From the NCBI RefSeq assembly GCF_002224365.1, contig NZ_CP022437.1, positions 2,232,001 through 2,296,000 of the forward strand: a DNA stretch of 64,000 nt. Reading direction: 5' to 3'. The notes under the pieces were generated by a model. The model ran no database searches. It saw only the letters and a list, made by a program, of their open reading frames with translations, and was not told where the DNA came from. Shown here one piece after another: positions 1 to 8,368 of the stretch. How positions within the stretch are numbered: the stretch's first letter is position 1; every line of letters begins with the position of its first letter. Source of the DNA: Virgibacillus necropolis (GTDB lineage: Bacteria > Bacillota > Bacilli > Bacillales > Amphibacillaceae). A program made the translations under genes and the position numbers.

Positions 1-542
1 GCTGGGTAAGTTCTTCACTTCAGGAAAGAATTAAAGGGACGGAATATGCTGAGGACATTGTGGTTAGTGGGAAATATGCGTCGATCGGATTGTATGAAAA
101 TCCGACGGAAGTAGACTCGCAAAAAGCTTATCAAATCATGGAACAGGTTGGTTGCAGTCACCTAATAGGTCATACCTATCAAATATGTTCACAAGGAGAA
201 AAACAAAAAGTTCTGATTGCACGTGGATTAATGGGATCACCAGAATTGTTAATATTAGATGAACCAAGCAATGGACTTGATTTTATTTCTCGAGAAGAAC
301 TCATGTCTACCATAAATCAAGTAGCAATGAAAAAAGATGCGCCAACGATTATATTTGTAACGCATCATATTGAAGAGATATTACCGGTTTTTACTCACAC
401 ACTATTGCTACGCGATGGAACAGTTTTTGATAGTGGTAAGAGGCACGAGGTGTTAACCAGCGAATGTCTATCACGTTTTTTTAAGAAGCCTGTAAAAATT
501 GAATGGCATAAAGAACGACCATGGATGGTTCTTCGGGATTAA
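1..542 (+). CDS. ylmA: ABC transporter ATP-binding protein, 5'-truncated by the window edge (YlmA-like)
   Basis: The frame is open from base 3, so the gene starts upstream and its Walker A motif lies outside the window. What remains (about 179 residues) is the second half of an ABC ATPase: the signature loop reads CSQGEKQKVLIARGLM, Walker B reads LLILDEP followed by the D-loop SNGLD, and the switch histidine lies in FVTHHIEE. Such a subunit hydrolyses ATP on the cytoplasmic face of a membrane transporter. The sequence style matches the B. subtilis YlmA group, stand-alone ATPases without an obvious adjacent permease; that assignment is by memory of the family. No permease gene follows, and the substrate is unknown. 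Confidence 0.8.
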   Translation, partial: WVSSSLQERIKGTEYAEDIVVSGKYASIGLYENPTEVDSQKAYQIMEQVGCSHLIGHTYQICSQGEKQKVLIARGLMGSPELLILDEPSNGLDFISREELMSTINQVAMKKDAPTIIFVTHHIEEILPVFTHTLLLRDGTVFDSGKRHEVLTSECLSRFFKKPVKIEWHKERPWMVLRD

Positions 543-574
543 TATAACTTAGGTGCAAGGAGTTGGTTGGTAAA

Positions 575-1087
575 ATGAATCGCATTATGGTAATGGGAGC
601 GTCAGCTGGTGTAGGAAAGTCTACATTCGCACGAAAGCTAGGGGAGAAACTGGATATTGATGTCTATCATCTGGATTCTTTATACTGGAAGCCTTACTGG
701 GTTGAAGCTTCATCGGAAGAGTTTTCAGCGAGCCAGCAAAACATTGTGACTATGGGTAAATGGATTATTGAGGGTAACTATAACAATACATATGACATTC
801 GGGCACAAAAAGCTGATACGATTATTTATTTAGAACTTCCTTTGCTTGTATGTCTGTACCGGGTTTTCAAGCGCTGGATTCTAAATATAGGGAAAACCAG
901 ACCAGATATGGGAAAAGATTGTAAAGAAAAATTAGATTACAAATTTCTAAAGTTCATTTGTACCACTTACAGTTCCCGTAAGAAAAAAATGAAGGTTAGG
1001 TTTCAAGAAATTGGCGATCAAAAAAATATTATTACATTGAAGAGTAAGAAGGAAATTCAGTCGTATATAACAACCTTAGGTACCTGA
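575..1087 (+). CDS. P-loop kinase of the adenylate-kinase-like / 'topology modulation' (FlaR-like) family
   Basis: A 170-residue cytoplasmic protein beginning MNRIMVMG with an immediate Walker A motif GASAGVGKST, followed by the YHLDSLYW and IIEGNY segments seen in small nucleoside-kinase-like proteins annotated as DNA topology modulation protein. Family members are P-loop phosphotransferases of uncertain substrate. A TTG at 563 would extend the frame, but it directly abuts the AAGGAG at 557-562. The ATG at 575 has a usable (slightly long) spacing of 12, so I prefer it. It follows the ABC ATPase by about 30 bases and may be cotranscribed. A true substrate cannot be inferred. Confidence 0.7.
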   Translation: MNRIMVMGASAGVGKSTFARKLGEKLDIDVYHLDSLYWKPYWVEASSEEFSASQQNIVTMGKWIIEGNYNNTYDIRAQKADTIIYLELPLLVCLYRVFKRWILNIGKTRPDMGKDCKEKLDYKFLKFICTTYSSRKKKMKVRFQEIGDQKNIITLKSKKEIQSYITTLGT

Positions 1088-1146
1088 ATATTCAGGTTTT
1101 AATTTTGGAAGTATCGCACGGGGACTTATGTCAGGAGGATTTATTA

Positions 1147-1929
1147 ATGGATGTAACACAGCATAACAGTAATGGTTGGGATAAAAAGGTTGAAGAAGGG
1201 GCTACATATACGAAGTCTGTAAGTGAAGAAATTATGAAAAAAAGTCAATCAGGTGAATGGGAAATAACGGTTACAACAAATAAACCTGTACCAAGAAATT
1301 GGTTTCCTAAATCACTAAGTGGATTGAAAGTCCTCTGTTTAGCATCTGGTGGAGGACAACAAGGTCCAGTTCTTGCTGCGGCAGGAGCGGATGTAACTGT
1401 TACGGACATATCTAAAAAGCAATTGGGACAAGATGAATTCGTGGCCAAACGAGATGGATTAAATCTTAAAACAGTACAGGGTGATATGTCAGACCTTAGC
1501 GACTTTATTGATGAATATTTTGACATAATCGTTAATCCTGTTTCTAACCTATTTGTAAAAGATGTGTTACCTGTATGGAAAGAAGCTGCAAGAGTTTTAA
1601 AAAATAATGGTGTTCTTATTTCCGGATTTACCAATCCTTTGTTATTTATTTTTGATGATAATCAGGAAAGGAAAGGTATTCTTGATGTGAAACACACTAT
1701 TCCATCTTCTTCCATAGATTACTTACCAAAAGATGAGGTTCAAGACTATATCAATTCAAATCAAACAATCGAATTCGCACATACGCTTGAAGACCAAATT
1801 CAAGGGCAAATTGATGCTGGTTTTGTTATTTCAGGCTTTTATGAAGATGACTTTGGAGGAACTAGGATTTTAGATAAATATATTAAAACGTTTATTGCTA
1901 CGAAGGCTATAAAAGTAAAGATTGACTAA
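1147..1929 (+). CDS. Class I SAM-dependent methyltransferase
   Basis: Predicted 260-residue cytoplasmic enzyme. The Rossmann-fold motif I reads VLCLASGGGQQGPVLAAAG and is followed by the acidic end of strand 2 (VTVTDIS) and the QGDMSDL segment, which together bind S-adenosylmethionine. The start at ATG 1147 is set by a strong AGGAGG at 1133-1138 with 8-base spacing; longer in-frame extensions lack a ribosome site. The substrate is unknown. Homologues are usually annotated simply as class I methyltransferases of Bacillaceae. It stands in a cluster of small single-gene units, and directly behind it lies the tail of a destroyed gene. Confidence 0.8.
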   Translation: MDVTQHNSNGWDKKVEEGATYTKSVSEEIMKKSQSGEWEITVTTNKPVPRNWFPKSLSGLKVLCLASGGGQQGPVLAAAGADVTVTDISKKQLGQDEFVAKRDGLNLKTVQGDMSDLSDFIDEYFDIIVNPVSNLFVKDVLPVWKEAARVLKNNGVLISGFTNPLLFIFDDNQERKGILDVKHTIPSSSIDYLPKDEVQDYINSNQTIEFAHTLEDQIQGQIDAGFVISGFYEDDFGGTRILDKYIKTFIATKAIKVKID

Positions 1930-1937
1930 GTGTTTTA

Positions 1938-2090
1938 GGTATGATGGTGGCATATCCATATGTAGAGACTGGTGCAATCATAATGACAAATACAGATTTA
2001 GGTGTTCATCAAATGGAAGGGATTATTGGAGAGATTTATAATCTATTGTACACGGTTATACAAAAAAATTTCAAAAGAATGGGTGTGTAA
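1938..2090 (+). pseudogene. C-terminal remnant of a serine hydrolase (beta-lactamase/PBP4*-like)
   Basis: Between the methyltransferase and the phosphatase gene an open frame of about 50 codons reads GMMVAYPYVETGAIIMTNTD, then LGVHQMEGIIGEIYN, ending at TAA 2088-2090. This resembles the last portion of class C beta-lactamase-type serine hydrolases, where a glycine-rich strand precedes a GAIIMTN(T/S) strand and a final helix. The SxxK and YxN catalytic motifs are absent, and the preceding bases are occupied by the methyltransferase, so only the 3' end survived. Family assignment rests on this short segment alone. An ATG at 1941 could start a 49-residue product, but no ribosome site supports it. 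Confidence 0.5.
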
Positions 2091-2092
2091 AT

Positions 2093-2671
2093 ATGATCAA
2101 AATTGGTATTATTCGTCACGGCTGCACAGCTTGGAATAAGGAAGGTAGAGCACAGGGGAATTCAGATATTCCGCTCGATAATGATGGACTTGTGGAAGCT
2201 GGCAAACTTGCAGAACGTTTAAGTGAAGAGGAAGAATGGGATATCATCTATTCTAGCAATCTATTAAGAGCCAACCAAACTGCTGAAGTTATTGGCAATA
2301 GAATTGATATTGAAGAAATTAATCTGGACCCTAGACTCCGTGAGGTAGGCGGCGGACTCATTGAAGGAACTACAAAAAAAGAAAGAATCGAAAAGTGGGG
2401 AGCCAACTGGAGAGAATTAGACTTGGGGATTGAAAGTACAGACAAGGTTATAGAAAGGGGACTATCATTCATAGACGAGATTATACAAAAGCATGACGGT
2501 AAGCGGGTGTTAATCGTTAGTCACGGATCGTTTATTAAACATTTGCTCAAAGACTTAGTACCTCATGTAGAAGAAAGCTCTCTTAAAAATTGTTCTCTAA
2601 CTAAGCTTCGGAAGTCCAAAGGTGAATGGGAGTTGGAGCTACATAATTGTACGAGACATTTTGATTGTTAA
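2093..2671 (+). CDS. Histidine phosphatase family protein (phosphoglycerate-mutase-like)
   Basis: A 192-residue cytoplasmic enzyme with the RHG signature at residues 8-10 (IIRHGCTAWN), where H9 is the expected phospho-acceptor, the second-subdomain IYSSNLLRANQTAE segment, and the late catalytic histidine in VLIVSHGSFIKHLL. These place it in branch 1 of the histidine phosphatase superfamily (GpmB/PhoE/CobC-like). Its length fits the family. The start codon lies 2 bases after the stop of the hydrolase remnant, so the gene may have inherited that gene's transcript. The ribosome site is weak (GGGTGTG). The substrate cannot be read from sequence. Confidence 0.8.
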   Translation: MIKIGIIRHGCTAWNKEGRAQGNSDIPLDNDGLVEAGKLAERLSEEEEWDIIYSSNLLRANQTAEVIGNRIDIEEINLDPRLREVGGGLIEGTTKKERIEKWGANWRELDLGIESTDKVIERGLSFIDEIIQKHDGKRVLIVSHGSFIKHLLKDLVPHVEESSLKNCSLTKLRKSKGEWELELHNCTRHFDC

Positions 2672-2755
2672 TTCGTAATTTAAAGTGGTTTTGAAAGGGG
2701 ATTATTTAGACATTTTGAAGTTGTTCTAATGAAAGTTTTAATGGGGGTTAAGAAT

Positions 2756-3502
2756 ATGAATGTCGAGTCACTTAAAGTAAATAAGCAAAGTTGGGATGAA
2801 GTAGCGCATCGTTTTTATGGGAGAAATCCGCTTCCTGAATATGGGCCACTTGCACCGCGTGAGGATGAATTGAATTTATTTGGCGATGTTACCGATCTGA
2901 AAATCTTGGATATTGGTTGTGGCAGTGGGCATTCTTTACAGTACATGAGCAAGCGGAACGCAGGTGAACTATGGGGAATCGACTTGTCAAAAAAACAAAT
3001 TGATGCGGCAAAATTAGTATTAGATAACTGCAATTCTCCTGTTAGTTTGTTTGAATCACCGATGGAAGAGAATCCCGGTATTCCAGAAGATTACTTTGAT
3101 AGTGTATATTCCATTTACGCACTTGGATGGACCACTGATCTAGATAAAACCTTAGCAAACGTTAATAACTATCTGAAAAAAGGCGGCATGTTTATCTTTA
3201 GTTGGGAGCACCCATTACATAGTCGTGTGAGTAATAAAGATGACGTTTTAGCTGTTACCAAATCCTATCACGAGGAAGGTCCATACAATCATGAAGCATG
3301 GGATCATCCTGCAATTATGCAACAATATAGAATCAGTACATATATGAATTCACTAATCAACAATGGGTTTAAAATTGAAAAAATGATTGAGGATGTATGC
3401 CTAACCGATGAAGACGTTCATCGGCACGCAAATAGATGGTATTCCTTTGAGAAAGCAAAGGCTATCCCTACTACAATAATAATTAAGAGTCAAAAGTTGT
3501 AG
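2756..3502 (+). CDS. Class I SAM-dependent methyltransferase
   Basis: Predicted 248 residues. An N-terminal segment typical of YcgJ/UbiE-like methyltransferases (NKQSWDEVAHRFYG) precedes the SAM-binding motif ILDIGCGSGHSLQYM, the strand-2 acidic motif LWGIDLSKKQI, and motif IV region YFDSVYSIYALGW. ATG 2756 is preferred because GGGGG at 2743-2747 lies 8 bases upstream; ATG 2729 in the same frame has only a weak GAAG. The C-terminal part (SWEHPLHSRV) matches small-molecule methyltransferases. The substrate is unknown. It is the second intact methyltransferase within 2 kb and is not closely similar to the first. Confidence 0.8.
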   Translation: MNVESLKVNKQSWDEVAHRFYGRNPLPEYGPLAPREDELNLFGDVTDLKILDIGCGSGHSLQYMSKRNAGELWGIDLSKKQIDAAKLVLDNCNSPVSLFESPMEENPGIPEDYFDSVYSIYALGWTTDLDKTLANVNNYLKKGGMFIFSWEHPLHSRVSNKDDVLAVTKSYHEEGPYNHEAWDHPAIMQQYRISTYMNSLINNGFKIEKMIEDVCLTDEDVHRHANRWYSFEKAKAIPTTIIIKSQKL

Positions 3503-3583
3503 GATAAAAAATGACAAGAATTTGTTGCTTTCCTTAACATAGAACAAAAAAAGCGTATAGGTTTCCCTACACACTTAAGCGAT

Positions 3584-4078
3584 TTATGGATGTATTGAAA
3601 CCGGTGTTCCTATTGGAATAATACTTGCTAATTCTTCTACATCTCTATTCTACATTCTAATGCAGCCGATTGATACTGCTTTACCAATCGAACTCGGGTC
3701 ATTTGTTCCATGAATTCCATAATGTTGTTTTGATAAACTCATCCACATTGTACCGAACGGCCCACCAGGGTTGGGAGCTTTATTAATAATTATAAAGTTT
3801 CCTATCGGTGTTTCGCGCAACATTCTGCCAACTGCAATAGGGTACTGTTTTTGTTGCACACCATTTTTTAGTAAGGTCAGCCGCCGATTACTGAGAGAAA
3901 CATCAATTTTATAAGGAATTGTATTTACGGGTGGAAATCCCGGTATAACAATGGATTGGCCAGGATAAATGGCATTTGGATTAATTGATGGGTTAGCACT
4001 AATGATTACCGGTAATGGTGTACGGTAATCCCTTGAAATCTGGTTAAGTGTTTCCCCGAGTTTAACTGTATGAATCAA
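3584..4078 (-). pseudogene. ykuD: LysM-YkuD L,D-transpeptidase interrupted by an in-frame TAG
   Basis: The minus-strand frame encodes an N-terminal LysM ([20 protein letters not shown]), a second strand rich in [11 protein letters not shown], then a YkuD domain with [18 protein letters not shown] and the catalytic cysteine in SIGCIRM. Directly after RM comes TAG (3650-3652). The same frame then continues NRDVEELASIIPIGTPVSIHP to TAA at 3584, exactly the expected end of the family. A single TAT/TAC to TAG change therefore truncates the enzyme by 22 residues after its active site. The TTG start is supported by GGAGGT with 7-base spacing. The intact protein cross-links or modifies spore peptidoglycan; whether the truncated form works is unknown. 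A sequencing error is the alternative. Confidence 0.75.
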
Positions 4079-4257
4079 TGTTCACACCTCCATAGGTAAA
4101 AGTTATCTATACATTCTATGTGGACTTTGAAAAGTGTTTCGAATGTTGAGGGGATAATAAAGGAGCTTTCGTTACAATAGATGTTCTGGAAACGGGCCAT
4201 TTAGTTGAATAAATAAGCAAATATAAGCAATTAACCTTTAGGAAAGAGGTGACCTTT

Positions 4258-4817
4258 TTGAGTATAAGGAACAAAGAAATAAAATTGGTAATAGGTGCAG
4301 GAAAGTATAATAACAATCCAGGTTGGTTGCATACACAAGAGGAAGAACTCAATTTACTGGATGAAAGCACTTGGAGTAAAATGTTTGATAATAATTCAAT
4401 TACAGCATACTTGCAGAACACATATGGGAACACCTAACTTATAAAGAAGGTGTTGAAGCTGCAAAGGTGTGCCGCAAATTCTTAAAACCAGCTGGATACA
4501 TACGCTGCGCTGTTCCTGGCGCCTTTTTCCAAGATAAAGAATATCAGGATACGGTTAAAATAGGAGGTCCTGGGCCCCAAAATCACCCCGCAGCAGATCA
4601 CAAAATTGTTTACAATTACAAAACCATAACGAATATGTTTAATACTGCTGGATATGAAATAAAATTACTTGAGTATTGTGATGATGAAGGGGAGTTTCGC
4701 CAAAACCTCTGGAATGGAAAGGATGGAGTGATTTTTCGGTCTAAAAAATATGATCCAAGAAATCAAAGCGAACAACTTGTATTTCCATCCTTAATAGTTG
4801 ATGCTATAAAGGTTTAA
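4258..4817 (+). pseudogene. SAM-dependent methyltransferase-type gene broken by a one-base frameshift
   Basis: Two overlapping frames join into one protein. The first begins at TTG 4258 (GAGGTGA upstream) and reads LVIGAGKYNNNPGWLHTQEE, then ELNLLD. The second continues LAEHIWEHLTYKEGVEAAKV and CRKFLKPAGYIRCAVPGAFF to 4817. The join falls near 4405-4412, where GCA-TA-CTT lacks one base relative to the expected GCA-ATA-CTT. The EHxWEHL motif and the later PAGYIRCAVPD-like strand are typical of small predicted SAM-dependent methyltransferases. Only a truncated first part could be made. It follows another broken gene, so this 1.2 kb is decaying. Confidence 0.7.
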
Positions 4818-4824
4818 ACAAACA

Positions 4825-4853
4825 GGCGCTATTCCTTAATAATGAATAGCGCC
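4825..4853. terminator. Perfect 10-bp hairpin after the broken methyltransferase
   Basis: GGCGCTATTC pairs exactly with GAATAGCGCC around a 9-base loop, right behind the stop codon at 4817. There is no T-run after it on the plus strand, so it may be a weak terminator or an RNA-stabilising hairpin. Confidence 0.45.
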
Positions 4854-4963
4854 AATATCGCATATAAGGGCCATATTGTTGAGGGGCAAGATCAAACCAG
4901 ATGTTTCTGTAAAGGAAAATAAATCAAAGAAGGTTTAGTAAGAGCAATATAAATTGGTTTAAT

Positions 4964-4994
4964 AAAAAAGGCTTCCATTAAGGAAACCCTTTTT
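4964..4994 (-). terminator. Intrinsic terminator of namA
   Basis: On the minus strand the stem AAGGGTTTCC...GGAAGCCTT is followed by a run of six T, at the very end of the namA frame. The T/A symmetry may make it bidirectional. Confidence 0.65.
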
Positions 4995-6039
4995 ATCGTA
5001 TCCCCCTTGAGTATTGAAAAGGAGGATTTACTTTACGAGTCAATGCTTTTTCTGCATGTAATCCCCAGTAAGGATCATTGAGCATGCCTCGTGCAATAGC
5101 TACAAGTTCAGCATCTCCATTGGAAATCGTTGCTTCTGCAAGGGCAGGATCGCTTAATTTTCCAACAGCAACAACCGGAAGACCTAGTTGCTCTTTAAAT
5201 TCGCGTGCAAAAGGAACTTGATAACCCGGGGTATTTTTCGGTTTGCTTTTCCCTGGAGGACCTTCACCACCACTGGATACATGGAAAAGATCAACGCCTG
5301 CTTCTTTAAAACGTTTAGCCATTTTTATCGAATGCGATAAATCGTAGCCATCGTTCACGTATTCAATGGCAGACATCCTCATAATGAGAGGCATCGCTTT
5401 AGGCATGACACTTTTAACTGCTCTAACGACTTCTTCTCCAAAAAGCGCTAAGTCTTTTCCATATTCATCGGCGCGGTTGTTGATGCTTGGTGACATAAAT
5501 TGATGCAATAGATAACCGTGAGCACCATGTAACTCAATCGTGTCAAACCCTGCTTCAACGGCTCGTTCAGTAGCTTCTTTAAACTGCTGAACGGTTTCTT
5601 GAACTTCTTGTGTTGTTAAAGCTCTTGGAGGCTTAAGTTCACCATTCATCGTTTCTTCCGGCAGAACCTCAACGGGAATGTCGGAAGCACCAACAGGCTG
5701 GGTGGCATCTTCAGCTTTGCGTCCCGCATGTGCAATTTGAATACCGACCTTAGCGCCGTGTTTGTGAATCTCATTGTTGATTCGTTGATATTCTGGAATT
5801 TGATGATCTGACCAAAGGCCTAGGTCACCATTAGTAATTCGGCCCTCGGGTATTACACTTGTCATTTCCATGATAATTAACCCTGTTCCACCGATAGCTC
5901 TAGAAACGTAATGTATGAAATGCCAATCGTTTGGAGCACCATCTTCTTTGTCAACTGAATACTGGCACATCGGTGACATGACGATGCGGTTTTTTAACTC
6001 TAAATTTTTGATGGAATAGGGGGTGAATAAATTATTCAT
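4993..6039 (-). CDS. namA: NADPH dehydrogenase NamA (old yellow enzyme, YqjM type)
   Basis: A 348-residue FMN-dependent ene-reductase that reduces activated C=C bonds of enals, enones and nitro compounds with NADPH. N-terminal NRIVMSPMCQYSVD carries the YqjM-type flavin-site cysteine (C25) and tyrosine (Y27). The substrate-binding histidine pair is in ELHGAHGYLLHQFMSP, and the C-terminal VAVGKL...IARGMLNDPYW strands bind the phosphate. Length is close to B. subtilis YqjM (338). A GGAGGT lies 12 bases before the ATG. It is divergently transcribed from a MarR-family gene across a 160-base region containing dyads, a common arrangement for an ene-reductase induced by reactive electrophiles. Confidence 0.92.
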   Translation of the reverse strand: MNNLFTPYSIKNLELKNRIVMSPMCQYSVDKEDGAPNDWHFIHYVSRAIGGTGLIIMEMTSVIPEGRITNGDLGLWSDHQIPEYQRINNEIHKHGAKVGIQIAHAGRKAEDATQPVGASDIPVEVLPEETMNGELKPPRALTTQEVQETVQQFKEATERAVEAGFDTIELHGAHGYLLHQFMSPSINNRADEYGKDLALFGEEVVRAVKSVMPKAMPLIMRMSAIEYVNDGYDLSHSIKMAKRFKEAGVDLFHVSSGGEGPPGKSKPKNTPGYQVPFAREFKEQLGLPVVAVGKLSDPALAEATISNGDAELVAIARGMLNDPYWGLHAEKALTRKVNPPFQYSRGIR

Positions 6040-6064
6040 TGTAATTGTAATACCTCCTTATTAT

Positions 6065-6084
6065 TTGTGTGCGCATGCATACAA
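6065..6084. promoter_or_regulatory. Candidate MarR operator in the namA / marR divergent region
   Basis: TTGTGTGC-GCAT-GCATACAA is an imperfect palindrome with 7 of 8 paired positions, lying between the namA ribosome site and the regulator. Related GTATGC/GCATAC half-sites recur near 6101 and 6155, the latter beside a TATAAT at 6160-6165. Placement suggests the adjacent MarR protein represses both genes. This is inference from position and symmetry. Confidence 0.45.
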
Positions 6085-6200
6085 GTGGACTTAAGATAAT
6101 GTATGCACTTAAATATCGCTTGTTTATTTGCTTGCACATACATATATTAAACGGTATGCTATAATTGTGTCAATACATTGAATCGGAAAGGGTTATAAAT

Positions 6201-6614
6201 ATGAACGATAATGAGTTGTTTGCAACCTGGATTAACCTTACGAAATATCATGATCGTCTATTGAAAGCCATGGACTATTCGTTACACCATCAATTTCAAT
6301 TAGGCATTAATGAATTTTATTTGTTATACTTCCTTGCACAAACGGACGAAAAGAAAATGCGTTTATCAGATTTGCTCCCAAAGGTCGGTCTGAGTCATAG
6401 CGCATTGTCTCGATTAGTATCAAGGATGGAAAAGTATCGGGGAGAGTCATTGGTTCAACGTACGACCGATGAGAGAGATAAGCGCTCCGTTGATGTTTTA
6501 CTTTCAGAAGAGGGGGAACAACTAGCAGAAAAAATGTTGTCGTTGCTTAATATCACTCTGAATAATAAATTAAGCAAAAAAGACATTAATAAGATTAAGG
6601 GGTTATTTGATTAG
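6201..6614 (+). CDS. MarR family transcriptional regulator
   Basis: Predicted 137 residues with the MarR winged-helix layout: helices before the domain (LTKYHDRLLKAMDYSLHHQF), a recognition region LPKVGLSHSALSRLVSRMEK, and a wing containing the family-typical R.T.ERDKRSVDVLLSEEG turn (TDERDKRS). ATG 6201 has AAAGGG with 8-base spacing; the longer frame from 6165 lacks a ribosome site and overlaps the putative -10. It is divergent from namA and probably controls it and itself. No redox cysteine is present in the short N-terminal region from the chosen start, so the ligand is unclear. Confidence 0.85.
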   Translation: MNDNELFATWINLTKYHDRLLKAMDYSLHHQFQLGINEFYLLYFLAQTDEKKMRLSDLLPKVGLSHSALSRLVSRMEKYRGESLVQRTTDERDKRSVDVLLSEEGEQLAEKMLSLLNITLNNKLSKKDINKIKGLFD

Positions 6615-6815
6615 AAAGACTCCAGCTAATAGCGGAAAAAGACTATTCAAGAATCGGGCACGATTGTGGAATTTCACATCTATTAAATGATAAAACTTTT
6701 TTATATAAGTAGAGTTCTAATGTAAAGTAGTACTTTTTTTAATTTGATTTTTTTTACGTAAATTTGTGAGATACTATAATTACATTTTAGTTTGATTTAT
6801 GAAGGAGTGAATACA

Positions 6816-7253
6816 TTGGTAGGTGTAGAAATTGATATGGTTGTTACAGACAGCTTGAGGGCACTGGAACTATACGAAAAAATATTTGAAATTGAGCGTG
6901 TGGAAGTTTCAGATTTGCCGCAGGGTGAAAATGAAGCTGTTTTTACACTTTATGATGTAAGATTTCACATGCTGGATGAAAATCCAACCTTTGAATTAAT
7001 AGCACCAAGAATTGATGATCCAAAAACAATTTGGTTCAATATTCTTGTTCCAGATATTAAGGAAACTTATTCAAAGGCAATGGATGCGGGCTGTACAGAA
7101 ATACAAGCAGTAACGGATATGCCAGACTACGGTATTACTAATGCAATGTTTGCTGATTTTTATGGCTACGTGTGGATGCTCCATCAGATTCATAAAGTGG
7201 TGAGTCATGAAGAACGTATACGACTTTGGGAAGAAAAAAAGGGTAATGAATGA
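6816..7253 (+). CDS. VOC (glyoxalase/bleomycin-resistance fold) protein, PhnB-like
   Basis: A 145-residue cytoplasmic protein with two beta-alpha-beta-beta-beta units: VEIDMVVTDSLRALELYEKI then VFTLYDVRFHMLDE in the first, and IWFNILVPDIKETYSKAMDA with NAMFADFYGYVWMLHQI in the second. The second ends in the usual D-x-x-G-Y/N-x-W pattern of glyoxalase-like folds. Start TTG 6816 is chosen because GAAGGAG lies 8 bases upstream, whereas TTG 6792 has none. Members include isomerases, dioxygenases and antibiotic-binding proteins; the specific activity is unknown. It is monocistronic with a strong terminator behind it. Confidence 0.75.
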   Translation: MVGVEIDMVVTDSLRALELYEKIFEIERVEVSDLPQGENEAVFTLYDVRFHMLDENPTFELIAPRIDDPKTIWFNILVPDIKETYSKAMDAGCTEIQAVTDMPDYGITNAMFADFYGYVWMLHQIHKVVSHEERIRLWEEKKGNE

Positions 7254-7304
7254 TAGGTGTATGATCAATTTAGCGAGTAATGCTTTATAAAGGTCGAAGA
7301 AGTT

Positions 7305-7366
7305 AGGGCAGTTGAATCGATGTGTAATGAAGACAACGACACATCGAATTCGATTGCCCTTTTTTT
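7305..7366 (+). terminator. Long-stem intrinsic terminator of the VOC gene
   Basis: AGGGCA...TCGATGTGT pairs with ACACATCGA...TGCCCT, with a short asymmetry, followed by seven T. Confidence 0.75.
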
Positions 7367-7369
7367 CTA

Positions 7370-7826
7370 GGTATCATGTACATATTATCAGTATTGATTA
7401 AAAAGGAAATGTGTTTTTTATGTCGAATTATATAAAGGATAACTGCCTTCTTTAACTAAATGCCCATTAGCTTAACAAGCAAAATTAAAAAGTCGGTTTC
7501 TTAGCGTATAGGAATTCGATTTTTTTAGGTTTCAATTTGCTTACCGTATAATATCTGCGTTTTGTCGGCAGGATTCCTAAAAGGAAGTCGGGATACCAGC
7601 CCTACTTATCTGTTGCAGTTCTTTCAATAAGTTTTGCATCTCTAGGTTGGTTTGCTTTCTTTAATTATCTGTTTTATTAATGGGATAGGAAAGTATTTCT
7701 AAAATCATTTTGCTCAATTAACTGGCACAAGAACGGAATAAGCGAAGTACTCAAATCGATTTGGCCATTTTATGAAGGAATGTGTGTTAAAATAAAGGTG
7801 GAATATTTTTAATTGTCTAAAAGGTA
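7370..7826. other. Gene-free stretch with a possible membrane-protein remnant
   Basis: About 450 AT-rich bases without a supported gene. A frame ending at TAA near 7680 reads GYQPYLSVAVLSISFASLGW then FAFFNYLFY, which looks like one hydrophobic membrane segment, but it has no ATG/GTG/TTG start and no ribosome site. It may be the tail of a lost membrane protein. Nothing else was recognised. Confidence 0.35.
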
Positions 7827-7835
7827 GTGTGCAAG

Positions 7836-8012
7836 ATGAATAAATATCAAGAACGTTCTGTTTATATTTCAGCTGTAGCACTTGCTTTCTTCTTAGTATT
7901 ATCTTTAATTACACACCATTGGGGATTCTTTTTATGGAGTTTATTGCCTGTATTTATAGGTTTGATGCCTGCGTTTTCCACCAAAATTGACAAGAAAAGC
8001 AATGAAAAATGA
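7836..8012 (+). CDS. Small membrane protein, unrecognised
   Basis: 58 residues: a short charged N-terminus (MNKYQERS), two closely spaced hydrophobic segments (about residues 9-27 and 31-47, separated by THHWG) and a charged tail (KIDKKSNEK). ATG 7836 is preferred over GTG 7827, with AAAGGTAG as a weak ribosome site. No family is recognised. It could be a small stress or sporulation membrane peptide, but nothing in the sequence decides this. A GGCGCTTTTC...GGGAAAGCGTCC hairpin just after the stop could act as a weak terminator. Confidence 0.55.
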   Translation: MNKYQERSVYISAVALAFFLVLSLITHHWGFFLWSLLPVFIGLMPAFSTKIDKKSNEK

Positions 8013-8131
8013 AAAGATGTATTCATTCATCGGGCGCTTTTCTTTAATAAGGGAAAGCGTCCTTATTGCATCTAAGGGCACTTTTCTGGAATATTACCGC
8101 AGGAGATATCTTGTAGAACTGGAGGAATTAA

Positions 8132-8368
8132 ATGATGTTCTTCAAATCTATGACTGAAAAAGAGTCGGCTAATTGGAAAAAGGGAGCCATACTTGGTTTT
8201 TATACCTATATGTTGTTGTTAGCTATAAACCAAATTTATTATCTAGTTTTTGCAAGTAATCCTTTTTCTTCAGCTCTAATTTTTTGGTCTGGATTGATAG
8301 CTGCTTTTGGGTGTGAAATTATTTTCAATCTCAAAGATAAAAGGAAATTAAGAAGAAATAAAGTATGA
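8132..8368 (+). CDS. Small two-helix membrane protein, unrecognised
   Basis: 78 residues with a charged start (MTEKESANWKKG), two hydrophobic segments (AILGFYTYMLLLAINQIYYL and SSALIFWSGLIAAFGCEII) and a basic tail (KDKRKLRRNK). A strong GGAGG sits 6 bases before the first ATG, so translation is well supported. No motif identifies a function. It resembles small hypothetical membrane proteins common in Bacillaceae accessory regions. It is probably a single-gene unit. Confidence 0.6.
   Translation: MMFFKSMTEKESANWKKGAILGFYTYMLLLAINQIYYLVFASNPFSSALIFWSGLIAAFGCEIIFNLKDKRKLRRNKV

Noticed and set aside
1245-1634. 129-codon frame on the minus strand
   Set aside because: It is the shadow of the intact methyltransferase on the plus strand, with no ribosome site and no recognisable motif.
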